Assembly (NCBI GenBank): GCA_030684755.1
Contig: JAUXXN010000424.1
Location: 1 to 6,732 of the forward strand
Direction of reading: 5' to 3'
From: Hydrogenophaga sp.
GTDB lineage: Bacteria > Pseudomonadota > Gammaproteobacteria > Burkholderiales > Burkholderiaceae_C
DNA length: 6,732 nucleotides
Each line of letters begins with the position of its first letter. Position 1 is the first letter of the stretch. Under the pieces are notes generated by a model. The model searched no databases, had not been told where the DNA came from, and saw only the letters and a list, made by a program, of their open reading frames with translations. Positions 1 to 6,732 of the stretch are shown here, piece by piece. The translations under genes were made by a program, and so were the position numbers.

Positions 1-582
1 CACGCGGATGCGCCGAAACACGGTGACGTGGGGCAGCCCGAGGCTGGCGATGAGGCCGAGTGCCGCCGGGCCCAGGGTTTGGCCTTGGCGCAGCGCGGGC
101 TGGCCTGCCATCAGGTCTTCGCCCAGCAGACGCCGGTTGTCGCCCTGGCTGACCACACCAGCAGGGATTTCTACGCTGTCGCCTTGCACGCGCACAAACT
201 CCAGCGGCACCACCGTGTCCAGCTCGGGCGGCATGATGGCGCCGGTCATGATCTTCAGACACTCGCCTGCTGCCACGGGGCTTGCCCAGGCTTTGCCCGC
301 AAACGCCGTGCCCGCCACCCGCAGCGTGAGCGGCTGGCCGGGGCGCAGCTGGGCGCTGTCAAAGGCAAAGCCATCCATGGCCGAGTTGTCGTGCGGCGGC
401 ACGCTGATGGGCGAGATCACGTCTTGCGCCAGCACGCGGTTCAGCGCGTCAAACACGGCCAGGGTCTCGGTCTCGGCGACAGGTTCAATCAACTGCGACA
501 GGAATTCGTTGACGCGGTCGGCGCTCAGGGCCTGTGGGTCGTAGCCCTGCAGTTCGGCGGCAATCTGGGCAATGGTTTTCAT
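1..582 (-). CDS. moeA: Molybdopterin molybdenumtransferase MoeA, N-terminal part (runs off left edge)
   Basis: MoeA inserts molybdate into adenylylated molybdopterin in the cytoplasm to give active molybdenum cofactor. Only the first 194 codons are visible, against roughly 400 residues for the whole family; the frame is open to base 1, so the C-terminal half lies outside the window. The ATG is the complement of 580-582. Recognisable family features are the N-terminal helix ending in a PVAETE-like stretch (about 34-39), the hallmark DNSAMDG at residues 65-71, KIMTGAIMP at 110-118, and a GEDLMAG (154-160) to GLIASLG (176-182) block followed by FRRIRV where the MPT-binding (MoCF) domain begins. 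The start lies 18 nt after the mobA stop, with only a weak GGAC-like ribosome site, which suggests co-transcription and perhaps translational coupling with mobA. Identification is firm from the motifs; the missing half, including molybdate-binding residues, cannot be checked. Confidence 0.93.
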   Translation of the reverse strand, partial: MKTIAQIAAELQGYDPQALSADRVNEFLSQLIEPVAETETLAVFDALNRVLAQDVISPISVPPHDNSAMDGFAFDSAQLRPGQPLTLRVAGTAFAGKAWASPVAAGECLKIMTGAIMPPELDTVVPLEFVRVQGDSVEIPAGVVSQGDNRRLLGEDLMAGQPALRQGQTLGPAALGLIASLGLPHVTVFRRIRV

Positions 583-600
583 GGCACTGTCCAAGGCTTG

Positions 601-1224
601 TCAGGGGTTTTCCAGCGCGTGCAGTTCGGCCAGTGTGTTGGTGTTGCAAAACGCCCGGGCATCGTCGCTGGGCAAGTTGAACGGTACCAACACCGTTTTG
701 TGCTGGTCGGTCCAGCGGTCGATCTTGCGCCCGCCCGCCTGGGTGAACGCCACCAGGCTTTCCAGCAGTTCCACGCGCATCAGGCAAAACACGGGTTGTG
801 CGCGCAACTGGCCGTCTGCTTCCAGCGCGGCGGCCATGGCAATTTCGGTGGTCTCGTCTTCAAAGGCCTGCGCCATGCGCTGTGCCAGATCCAGCGGGAA
901 CAGTGGCGTGTCGCAAGGCACGGTGAGCAGGTACGGCGTCTCGCAGCGCTCCAGACCGGTCATGAAACCGGCGAGTGGGCCGGCGTAGTCGTTCAATGTG
1001 TCGGGCCACACCGGCGCGCCAAACGCCTCGTAGGCTGAGAGGTTGCGGTTGGCGTTGATCATCAGCTCGCCCAACAGCCCACCTTCTTGAATTTGCAGCC
1101 GCATCACAGTGTGCAGCGCCAGCGGCGTTCCGTGAAAGTTTTGCAGGCCTTTGTCGGCCCCGCCCATGCGGGAGCCGCGGCCGCCCGCCAGCACGATGGC
1201 GGTGATTTCATGGGTGTGGATCAT
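601..1224 (-). CDS. mobA: Molybdenum cofactor guanylyltransferase MobA
   Basis: MobA transfers GMP from GTP to Mo-molybdopterin, making the guanine dinucleotide form used by DMSO-reductase-family enzymes such as nitrate reductase and formate dehydrogenase. The 207-residue product matches the usual length (about 190-210). It shows the nucleotidyltransferase loop [11 protein letters not shown] at residues 12-22 followed by DKGL, then INANRN (56-61), DYAGPLAG (79-86) and PCDTP (103-107), whose Asp105 is the expected Mg2+ ligand; FCNTNT near the C-terminus matches the FVNVNT motif of the E. coli enzyme. The ATG at 1222-1224 sits just before the conserved beta strand ITAIVLAGG, so little N-terminal extension is possible. 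No clear Shine-Dalgarno sequence precedes it. It lies between moaA and moeA; moeA follows after 18 nt. A hairpin-rich gap separates it from moaA, so it may have its own promoter or rely on read-through. Confidence 0.95.
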   Translation of the reverse strand: MIHTHEITAIVLAGGRGSRMGGADKGLQNFHGTPLALHTVMRLQIQEGGLLGELMINANRNLSAYEAFGAPVWPDTLNDYAGPLAGFMTGLERCETPYLLTVPCDTPLFPLDLAQRMAQAFEDETTEIAMAAALEADGQLRAQPVFCLMRVELLESLVAFTQAGGRKIDRWTDQHKTVLVPFNLPSDDARAFCNTNTLAELHALENP

Positions 1225-1240
1225 GTGAACTTTTGATGAG

Positions 1241-1282
1241 AAAAACGGTGTGCGGGGGGATGTCTTGTTCAGCGCACGCCGT
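1241..1282 (-). terminator. Candidate Rho-independent terminator downstream of moaA
   Basis: Read on the minus strand, ACGGCGTGCG (1282-1273) pairs with CGCACACCGT (1254-1245) with a single C-A mismatch, across an 18-nt loop, and the stem is followed by a run of five T (1245-1241). This is the layout of an intrinsic terminator for transcripts leaving moaA. The long loop and the mismatch weaken it. It ends only 16 nt before the mobA start, so if it works, mobA and moeA depend on partial read-through or on a separate promoter that I could not locate. Confidence 0.4.
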
Positions 1283-1352
1283 GGAACCGGCTTTGCCGGG
1301 CCACCAGCGTGGTCCCCCTGGGGGGACGGCGCGAAGCGACGCAGGGGGGAGC
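1283..1352. repeat. Hairpin-rich intergenic element, probably a dispersed repeat
   Basis: This stretch starts within a few bases of the moaA stop codon and holds several inverted repeats in series: CCGGC-TTT-GCCGG (1287-1299), CCAC-CAGC-GTGG (1301-1312), and CCCCCTG (1314-1320) pairing with CAGGGGG (1342-1348) around a small CGC-GAA-GCG hairpin (1330-1338). CCCCCTG can alternatively pair with the G run right after it (1320-1325), so two folds compete. I recall similar GC-rich blocks containing GCGAAGCGACGCAGGGGG between genes of Comamonadaceae, which suggests a dispersed repeat, but a copy-number search was not possible and there is only one copy here. It could also help stabilise or terminate the moaA message. 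Confidence 0.5.
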
Positions 1353-1357
1353 TTTCT

Positions 1358-2494
1358 CTAGCCTCCGATGTAACTCATTTCAACGCGCCGGCCGCCAGTG
1401 GAGGCGTCGGGCGGCAGGCTGGCCCGCAGCTCGGAATACCGGTCGTTGCGGCCCTGCCAGATGGCTGCAATGGCGCTGGCCAGTTGTTCGTCGGTGGCAT
1501 CGCTGCGCACCAGCGGCTTGAGGTCGTGGCCCTGGTTGGCAAACAGGCACAGGTAGAGCTTGCCTTCGGTGGACAGCCGGGCTCGGTTGCAGTCGCTGCA
1601 AAAAGCCTGGGTGACGCTGCTGATGACGCCAATCTCTCCGGCCGCCACATCGTGCCGACCTTGGGCATCGGCATAGCCCCATCGCTCGGCGGTTTCGCCA
1701 GGCGCTGACGGGTCCAGCTGCACCAGCGGCAGTTCGCTCTGTATGTGTTTCACCACCTCGGCGCTGGGCATCACCTCGTCCATGCGCCAGCCGTTGGTGG
1801 CGCCCACGTCCATGTATTCAATGAAGCGCAGCACAATGCCTGTGCCTTTGAAATGGCGCGCCATGGGCAAAATTTCGTGGTCGTTGGTGCCGCGTTTCAC
1901 CACCATGTTGACCTTGATCGGCCCCAGGCCCGCGGCTTGTGCCGCCTCAATGCCTCGCAGCACGTCGGCCACCGGGAAGTCCACGTCGTTCATGGCCCGA
2001 AACACGCTGTCGTCCAGCCCATCCAGGCTCACCGTGACGCGCTGCAGGCCCGCTGCTTTGAGCGATGCGGCTTTGCGCTCCAGCAGCGATCCGTTGGTGG
2101 TCAGGGTGATGTCCAGCGGCTTGCCCTCTGCCGTGCGCAAGGCCGCCAACTGTTCAATCAGGATTTCGATGTTTTTGCGCAGCAGCGGCTCGCCACCCGT
2201 GAGGCGAATCTTTTGCACACCGTGCGCGACAAACTGGCGGGCCAGCCGCGTGATTTCTTCAAAGCTGAGCAGGGCGCTGTGGGGCAGGTAGGGGTAGTCC
2301 TTGTCGAAGACTTCTTTGGGCATGCAATAGCTGCAGCGGAAATTGCAGCGGTCGGTCACGCTGATGCGCAGATCGCGCAGAGGCCGCCCCAATTGGTCGC
2401 CGAGCAGGCCGTTGGCGGGGATGCGCACCGAAGGGATGGCGGCGGACCGAGACGCCATGCGTTGATCAACCAGGGGAATGACGCGTTCAGACAT
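1358..2494 (-). CDS. moaA: GTP 3',8-cyclase MoaA (radical SAM)
   Basis: MoaA catalyses the first step of molybdenum-cofactor synthesis: it rearranges GTP to 3',8-cyclo-dihydro-GTP, which MoaC turns into cyclic pyranopterin phosphate. With the ATG at 2492-2494 the protein has 378 residues. The radical-SAM cluster motif is C50-x3-C54-x2-C57 ([10 protein letters not shown]); GGEP lies at 100-103 (SAM binding) and the SLDG segment follows. The second [4Fe-4S] cluster that binds GTP is represented by C299, C302 and C316, with NRARLS between them. The C-terminus ends in the conserved Gly-Gly needed for activity. An in-frame GTG at 2533 would add 13 residues; I prefer the ATG because [10 protein letters not shown] looks like a typical start for relatives, though neither has a clear Shine-Dalgarno site. 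The 92-nt gap to the upstream minus-strand gene suggests its own promoter. moaB-moaE are not in this window. Confidence 0.96.
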   Translation of the reverse strand: MSERVIPLVDQRMASRSAAIPSVRIPANGLLGDQLGRPLRDLRISVTDRCNFRCSYCMPKEVFDKDYPYLPHSALLSFEEITRLARQFVAHGVQKIRLTGGEPLLRKNIEILIEQLAALRTAEGKPLDITLTTNGSLLERKAASLKAAGLQRVTVSLDGLDDSVFRAMNDVDFPVADVLRGIEAAQAAGLGPIKVNMVVKRGTNDHEILPMARHFKGTGIVLRFIEYMDVGATNGWRMDEVMPSAEVVKHIQSELPLVQLDPSAPGETAERWGYADAQGRHDVAAGEIGVISSVTQAFCSDCNRARLSTEGKLYLCLFANQGHDLKPLVRSDATDEQLASAIAAIWQGRNDRYSELRASLPPDASTGGRRVEMSYIGG

Positions 2495-2500
2495 GCGTGG

Positions 2501-2506
2501 ATTATG
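2501..2506 (-). promoter_or_regulatory. Possible -10 box (CATAAT) of moaA
   Basis: CATAAT matches five of six bases of the sigma-70 -10 consensus and stands six bases before the preferred moaA ATG. Transcription would begin at or next to that ATG, giving a leaderless message. No good -35 hexamer is present at 16-18 bp spacing, so this is a weak suggestion. Confidence 0.22.
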
Positions 2507-2586
2507 GGCGACGCCCGTGGTGATTTCGGTCACGCACCCATTGGCATTGGGGTTTCACCCATGAGCCAGTACCACGGCCACCAACC

Positions 2587-3408
2587 TCAGCTGGCACCCA
2601 CCTGGGTGTACAGGTTGTCGTTTTGTTTCAGCCAGTCGGCAGACAAGTCGCTCGACTGCTGGCTGGGATGAAAGTCCTCACGGAAGTAGGCGCGCCAGGG
2701 CCGGTAGCTCAGGCGCAGCAAACCCTGGCGCCCCAGCAGGTGGCGCCCGGCGCTTTGCCAGGTGCTCCAGCGCCACAGCGTCCCGTCGCGCTTCAAGTTG
2801 TCGACGGTCTGGCGCAGCGTATCGGTCAGAAAGATCATCGTCACCCGGCGCATCCATTTCACCCGCCAGGTCTGGCTACCGCCCAGCGCCTGGTACAGGT
2901 CGAACGCGGTGCATTTGTGTTCGGCCTCTTCGGCGCTGTGCCAGAGCCACAGGGCTTTCAGCCGGGGTTCACAGCCGTCCAGTTGCTGCTGGTGGGAGAG
3001 CATCCATTCGGCAAACAGCGCGGTGAAGTGTTCATTGGCAGCGGTGATGGCCAGACCGTGACGCGGGTCGGTACCTTCGACCAGGCGCAGGCGCTCGCGG
3101 GCGCGCGGCTCCCAGTTGTTCACCAGGCCGTGCTTCTCAATCTGGGTGTTGAACAGGGCGTGGATGCGGCGGTGCGTGGCTTCCTGGCCCACAAAGCCCT
3201 GAACTTCGGCCTTGAACTTTTCCTGGGTTAGCTCGGGCAGCGCCTTGATGCCGGTACGCACCGAGTCGATGAAAAACTGCTCGCCCACCGGGAAGCTCAT
3301 CGACAAAGCGTTGAACCAGGCGGTGAGAAACGCATCGCCGTTGCACCAGTGGCGCTGCACGGGCTTTTCCAAGTCGATCAACAGGCGGCGGACAACAAGT
3401 TCGGTCAT
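2587..3408 (-). CDS. COG3687/PF10118 'predicted metal-dependent hydrolase' with a ferritin-like di-iron motif
   Basis: A 273-residue soluble protein of the poorly characterised family labelled metal-dependent hydrolase; no substrate is known to me. Acidic and His residues occur in the order E43 (PVGEQFF), E76-x2-H79 (GQEATHRRIH), E126 (AANEHF), E161-x2-H164 (SAEEAEHK), on stretches that read as helices. E...ExxH...E...ExxH is the ligand pattern of four-helix di-iron proteins such as ferritin-like oxidases, so oxygen-dependent chemistry may be more likely than hydrolysis. The Trp- and Arg-rich C-terminal third (about 180-245, WRVKWMRR, LWRWSTW) may contact membrane or lipid. The start is ATG 3406-3408; the upstream in-frame TTG at 3480 lies inside the -35 box and is rejected. 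The ribosome site is weak (AAAGAA). It is divergent from a tetR gene and probably controlled by it. Family assignment is likely; function is open. Confidence 0.82.
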   Translation of the reverse strand: MTELVVRRLLIDLEKPVQRHWCNGDAFLTAWFNALSMSFPVGEQFFIDSVRTGIKALPELTQEKFKAEVQGFVGQEATHRRIHALFNTQIEKHGLVNNWEPRARERLRLVEGTDPRHGLAITAANEHFTALFAEWMLSHQQQLDGCEPRLKALWLWHSAEEAEHKCTAFDLYQALGGSQTWRVKWMRRVTMIFLTDTLRQTVDNLKRDGTLWRWSTWQSAGRHLLGRQGLLRLSYRPWRAYFREDFHPSQQSSDLSADWLKQNDNLYTQVGAS

Positions 3409-3426
3409 ATCGGGTTTCTTTGAGTT

Positions 3427-3442
3427 GGTACCTTTCGGTACC
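3427..3442. promoter_or_regulatory. Candidate TetR operator: GGTACC-TTTC-GGTACC
   Basis: Two copies of the palindromic hexamer GGTACC are separated by four bases, giving a 16-bp sequence that is both an inverted repeat and a 10-bp-spaced direct repeat, one helical turn apart. It lies between the divergent hydrolase and tetR genes, starting about 3 bp downstream of the transcription start predicted from the minus-strand promoter. A repressor bound here would block the hydrolase message. Assignment to the adjacent TetR protein is inference from position; a 5'-leader hairpin is the alternative. Confidence 0.5.
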
Positions 3443-3451
3443 TGAAGCCGA

Positions 3452-3480
3452 ATGGTGCACCGCAGTGAAGTCTGTGTCAA
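3452..3480 (-). promoter_or_regulatory. Predicted sigma-70 promoter of the COG3687 gene
   Basis: On the minus strand a perfect -35 hexamer TTGACA (3480-3475) is followed, after exactly 17 bp, by CACCAT (3457-3452), which matches three of six -10 bases. The start of transcription would fall near 3445, leaving a leader of about 37 nt before the ATG at 3408. The weak -10 with a strong -35 would suit a promoter that is low or regulated. Confidence 0.5.
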
Positions 3481-3494
3481 CGGGGTAACTCCGT

Positions 3495-3500
3495 GAGGAG
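3495..3500 (+). promoter_or_regulatory. Shine-Dalgarno GAGGAG that selects the tetR start
   Basis: GAGGAG stands nine bases before the ATG at 3510 and is the only strong ribosome site upstream of this gene. The later in-frame ATGs at 3534 and 3543 lack one. GGAG (3497-3500) could pair with CTCC (3489-3492) in a small four-base-pair hairpin. Confidence 0.5.
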
Positions 3501-3509
3501 CTTGTCAGC

Positions 3510-4172
3510 ATGGTGCTACCTGCGCGGCCTAATATGTGCCGCATGAACACAGTAGAAACGCCAGATCTCGTAATCGCGCAAGAACACGAGCACCGCTCGC
3601 GGCTGCTGCAAGCCATGGCCAAGGTAACGGCCGACAAGGGCTTGTCGTTGACCACGATTGCCGACATCGTGCGCGAAGCGGGGGTGTCCAAGCGCACGTT
3701 TTACGAGCATTTTGAGAGCAAGGAAGCCTGCTTTCTGGCGCTTTTTCGCGCCGCCAGCGGTTCGGCATTGCGCACCCTGCGCGAAGCGGTGAAACCCGAT
3801 CGGCCATGGCAGACCCAGATCGAGCATGCCTTGCAAGCCTACTTTGAGCACCTGTCGGCAGGACCCGGACTGATGCGTGTGCTGTTTGTCGACATTCACC
3901 ACCTAGGCCTTGACGGCATGCGGGTGCGCCGAGAGGTGATGCAGGAACTGGCTGATTTCATGGTGAGCACCGTGAACCACACCGGCTCACTCCAGGGCGT
4001 TGAGGCGTTTCGCACGCTCACGCCGGTCATGGCGCTCGCGGCTGTGGGCGGCATCAATGAGTTGGTTCTGCGCGAGATTGAGCAAGGCCGTGCCGCCGAG
4101 TTGAAGAAGCTGGCTCCATGCGCAGGTGAAATTGTGCGCGTGCTGACCCACGCCGACTTGAATGGGCTTTGA
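3510..4172 (+). CDS. TetR/AcrR-family transcriptional regulator
   Basis: A DNA-binding repressor-type protein of 220 residues, the usual size for the family. The N-terminal helix-turn-helix covers about residues 29-75: LLQAMAKVTADKG, then LTTIADIVREAGVSKRTFYEHF with the typical recognition helix, and the FYEHFESKEACFLALF junction. The C-terminal part (about 80-220) is an all-helical ligand-binding and dimer domain without a ligand recognisable from sequence. The ATG at 3510 is chosen for its GAGGAG site; ATGs at 3534 and 3543 would trim 8 or 11 residues before the conserved region, and MNTVETPDL at 3543 also looks plausible. It is divergent from the COG3687 gene across a short region holding a promoter and palindrome, the usual arrangement for a TetR repressor and its target. 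It ends just before a strong terminator shared with hppA. Confidence 0.92.
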   Translation: MVLPARPNMCRMNTVETPDLVIAQEHEHRSRLLQAMAKVTADKGLSLTTIADIVREAGVSKRTFYEHFESKEACFLALFRAASGSALRTLREAVKPDRPWQTQIEHALQAYFEHLSAGPGLMRVLFVDIHHLGLDGMRVRREVMQELADFMVSTVNHTGSLQGVEAFRTLTPVMALAAVGGINELVLREIEQGRAAELKKLAPCAGEIVRVLTHADLNGL

Positions 4173-4194
4173 CGGACCACCTGGGCTGTAGCGC

Positions 4195-4230
4195 CATGAA
4201 AACGGCCCGCTTGTGCGGGCCGTTTTCATG
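4195..4230. terminator. Bidirectional intrinsic terminator between tetR and hppA
   Basis: CATGAAAACGGCCCGC (4195-4210) and its exact complement (4215-4230) form a perfect 16-bp stem with a TTGT loop. Both strands read as a GC-rich stem flanked by AAAA on the 5' side and TTTT on the 3' side, so it can end transcription from tetR (plus) and from hppA (minus, whose stop codon is 15 nt away). The convergent genes fit this role. Confidence 0.9.
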
Positions 4231-4245
4231 CTGGGCAGGGCCCTG

Positions 4246-6306
<2,061 letters not shown>

Positions 6307-6339
6307 GTATTTCTCCTGCTCGTTTTTGACTTGGAGGGG

Positions 6340-6371
6340 GCAACGCCTTTGGGTCATCCCCGCTGCGTTGC
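6340..6371 (-). promoter_or_regulatory. Hairpin in the hppA 5' leader
   Basis: In the hppA message GCAACGC (6371-6365) pairs exactly with GCGTTGC (6346-6340) over an 18-nt loop that can itself pair GGG with CCC. It ends 22 nt before the ribosome-binding site, provided transcription begins upstream of 6371. It might affect stability or translation; chance pairing is possible. Confidence 0.3.
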
Positions 6372-6495
6372 TTCCTCATGTCTTCACGCGATTGCTGAGC
6401 AGCGAGCGTGCAGGGTGATTGGCCAACGTGCCAAATTTAGCGGGTATTGCGTGCTCTGGGTACCGTCTGTGTCTATTAAGTAAGGCTGGAATCAG

Positions 6496-6501
6496 TAAAA
6501 T
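6496..6501 (+). promoter_or_regulatory. Possible -10 box (TAAAAT) for ppa
   Basis: TAAAAT matches five of six bases of the -10 consensus and points toward ppa, with a leader of about 100 nt. No recognisable -35 hexamer precedes it at 16-18 bp and there is no extended -10 TGn, so an activator may be needed or the match is accidental. Confidence 0.25.
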
Positions 6502-6522
6502 CAGGGTAAATCCTAGGCGGTG

Positions 6523-6535
6523 CAGGGTCACCCTG
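6523..6535. promoter_or_regulatory. Palindrome CAGGGT-C-ACCCTG, possible regulator site
   Basis: This is a perfect dyad with a single central base in the region upstream of ppa. The half-site CAGGGT recurs in the same orientation at 6502-6507, exactly 21 bp (two helical turns) upstream, and at 6411-6416. The helical phasing suggests a bound protein, but no regulator is identifiable from the sequence. Confidence 0.35.
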
Positions 6536-6611
6536 TCACGAGGCCTGCGACCCCTGACGCATAAGCGCCCCTTGGGCCGATCCGTTTTCAACCAACCTTC
6601 AGACTCACAAC

Positions 6612-6732
6612 ATGTCCCTCGAAAACGTCACCCATTGAAAAAATGTTCCTGATTCTTTCAACGTGATCATTGATATTCAGATGAACGCCGATCCGATCAA
6701 GTTCGAAGTGGTCAAAGAAACCGGCGCTATTT
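6612..6732 (+). pseudogene. ppa: Soluble inorganic pyrophosphatase, 5' end, with in-frame stop at codon 9 (runs off right edge)
   Basis: The family I soluble pyrophosphatase hydrolyses cytoplasmic pyrophosphate to phosphate. From ATG 6612 the frame reads MSLENVTH, stop, then KNVPDSFNVIIDIQMNADP and IKFEVVKETGAI to the edge. This aligns without gaps to the conserved family start as I recall it (MSLENVTPGKN..., [22 protein letters not shown]). The TGA at 6636-6638 stands where Gly is expected. Other unusual residues are His for Pro8, Asp for the active-site Glu (E20 in E. coli numbering), Gln for Pro, Phe for Tyr and Val for Asp; Lys of PIK and Glu of FEV are kept. Each differs from the expected codon by one transversion to A or T. 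This may be true decay, or base errors at a contig end in an intact gene. Re-initiation at GTG 6663 or ATG 6681 would lose part of the fold. No Shine-Dalgarno is seen. It is divergent from hppA. Confidence 0.7.

Larger units (their letters stand above)
6307..6611. other. Divergent intergenic region between hppA and ppa
   Basis: This 305-nt stretch contains no convincing gene and should hold the promoters for both pyrophosphatases. Visible elements are the hppA ribosome site AGGAG (6313-6317, minus strand), a leader hairpin GCAACGC/GCGTTGC (6340-6346 with 6365-6371), the inverted repeat TTGGC-N6-GCCAA (6419-6434) overlapping the palindrome TTGGCCAA, a TAAAAT box on the plus strand (6496-6501), and CAGGGT repeats including a perfect 6-1-6 dyad (6523-6535). 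No paired -35/-10 set of good quality was found for either gene. No match to fluoride or guanidine riboswitch consensus could be seen by eye. Confidence 0.6.

Noticed and set aside
28..1038. Plus-strand open frame of about 336 codons opposite moeA and mobA
   Set aside because: The opposite strand encodes clear MoeA and MobA motifs. The plus frame has antisense composition and spans both genes and their gap.
2535..2562. Two CACCCAT direct repeats 21 bp apart upstream of moaA
   Set aside because: Only two short copies, partly explained by the local C-rich sequence, with no promoter to place them against.
2495..2586. Moco riboswitch or ModE site upstream of moaA
   Set aside because: The gap is only 92 nt and no characteristic Moco RNA structure or ModE-type inverted repeat is visible.
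1745..2671. Plus-strand open frame opposite moaA
   Set aside because: It overlaps MoaA with all its cysteine motifs and shows only low-complexity His/Ala/Gln content.
3475..3480. TTG at 3480 as start of the COG3687 protein
   Set aside because: It coincides with the perfect TTGACA -35 hexamer, so it would lie upstream of the predicted transcript start; the ATG at 3408 begins a normal-looking N-terminus.
3530..3535. TAATAT as a -10 box giving a leaderless tetR message from ATG 3543
   Set aside because: Only four of six bases match and no -35 is spaced correctly (TTGTCA at 3502 is 22 bp away); the GAGGAG site favours the start at 3510.
6307..6380. Fluoride riboswitch in the hppA leader, suggested by GGGGATGACCC
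   Set aside because: The conserved pseudoknot pairing and the downstream CTGATG/CTAC part of the motif are absent by eye.
6376..6591. Small minus-strand frame of 71 codons upstream of hppA
   Set aside because: No Shine-Dalgarno site and no recognisable domain; it lies in the likely promoter region.
6419..6652. Small plus-strand frame of 77 codons across the hppA-ppa gap
   Set aside because: It has no ribosome site or recognisable domain and overlaps the ppa start in another frame.

Overview
The window looks like a piece of a GC-rich betaproteobacterial chromosome, most probably Burkholderiales and close to Comamonadaceae. This rests on recalled similarity of the proteins, the high GC of the third codon positions and the style of the intergenic DNA; no search was run. 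It carries ordinary chromosomal genes. I see no insertion sequence, phage gene, CRISPR array, tRNA or rRNA.

Left part (1-2494, minus strand): a molybdenum-cofactor (Moco) cluster transcribed in the order moaA, mobA, moeA. MoaA (radical SAM GTP 3',8-cyclase) starts pterin synthesis, MoeA inserts molybdenum and MobA attaches GMP to form the guanine dinucleotide cofactor. moeA runs off the left edge. mobA and moeA are 18 nt apart. A 133-nt hairpin-rich gap with a possible terminator lies between moaA and mobA.

Middle (2587-4172): a divergent pair. The minus-strand gene encodes a COG3687/PF10118 'predicted metal-dependent hydrolase' whose acidic and histidine residues are arranged like a ferritin-type di-iron site. 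The plus-strand gene encodes a TetR-family regulator. Between them is a perfect -35 box on the minus strand with a double GGTACC palindrome just downstream of the expected transcription start, so the regulator plausibly represses its neighbour.

Right part (4195-6732): a perfect 16-bp bidirectional terminator separates tetR from the convergent hppA, a 686-residue membrane proton-pumping pyrophosphatase with the K+-independent signature (K467, T470). A 305-nt intergenic region separates hppA from the divergent start of a soluble inorganic pyrophosphatase gene (ppa) that runs off the right edge. Both enzymes hydrolyse the pyrophosphate released by biosynthesis, one saving the energy as a proton gradient and the other releasing it as heat. 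The visible ppa segment has an in-frame TGA at codon 9 and several unusual substitutions, so it is either a decaying gene or error-rich sequence at the end of an assembly.

I found no convincing new multi-gene system. The points most worth a second look are the broken ppa start, the di-iron motif in the 'hydrolase', its operator architecture, and the structured intergenic elements.
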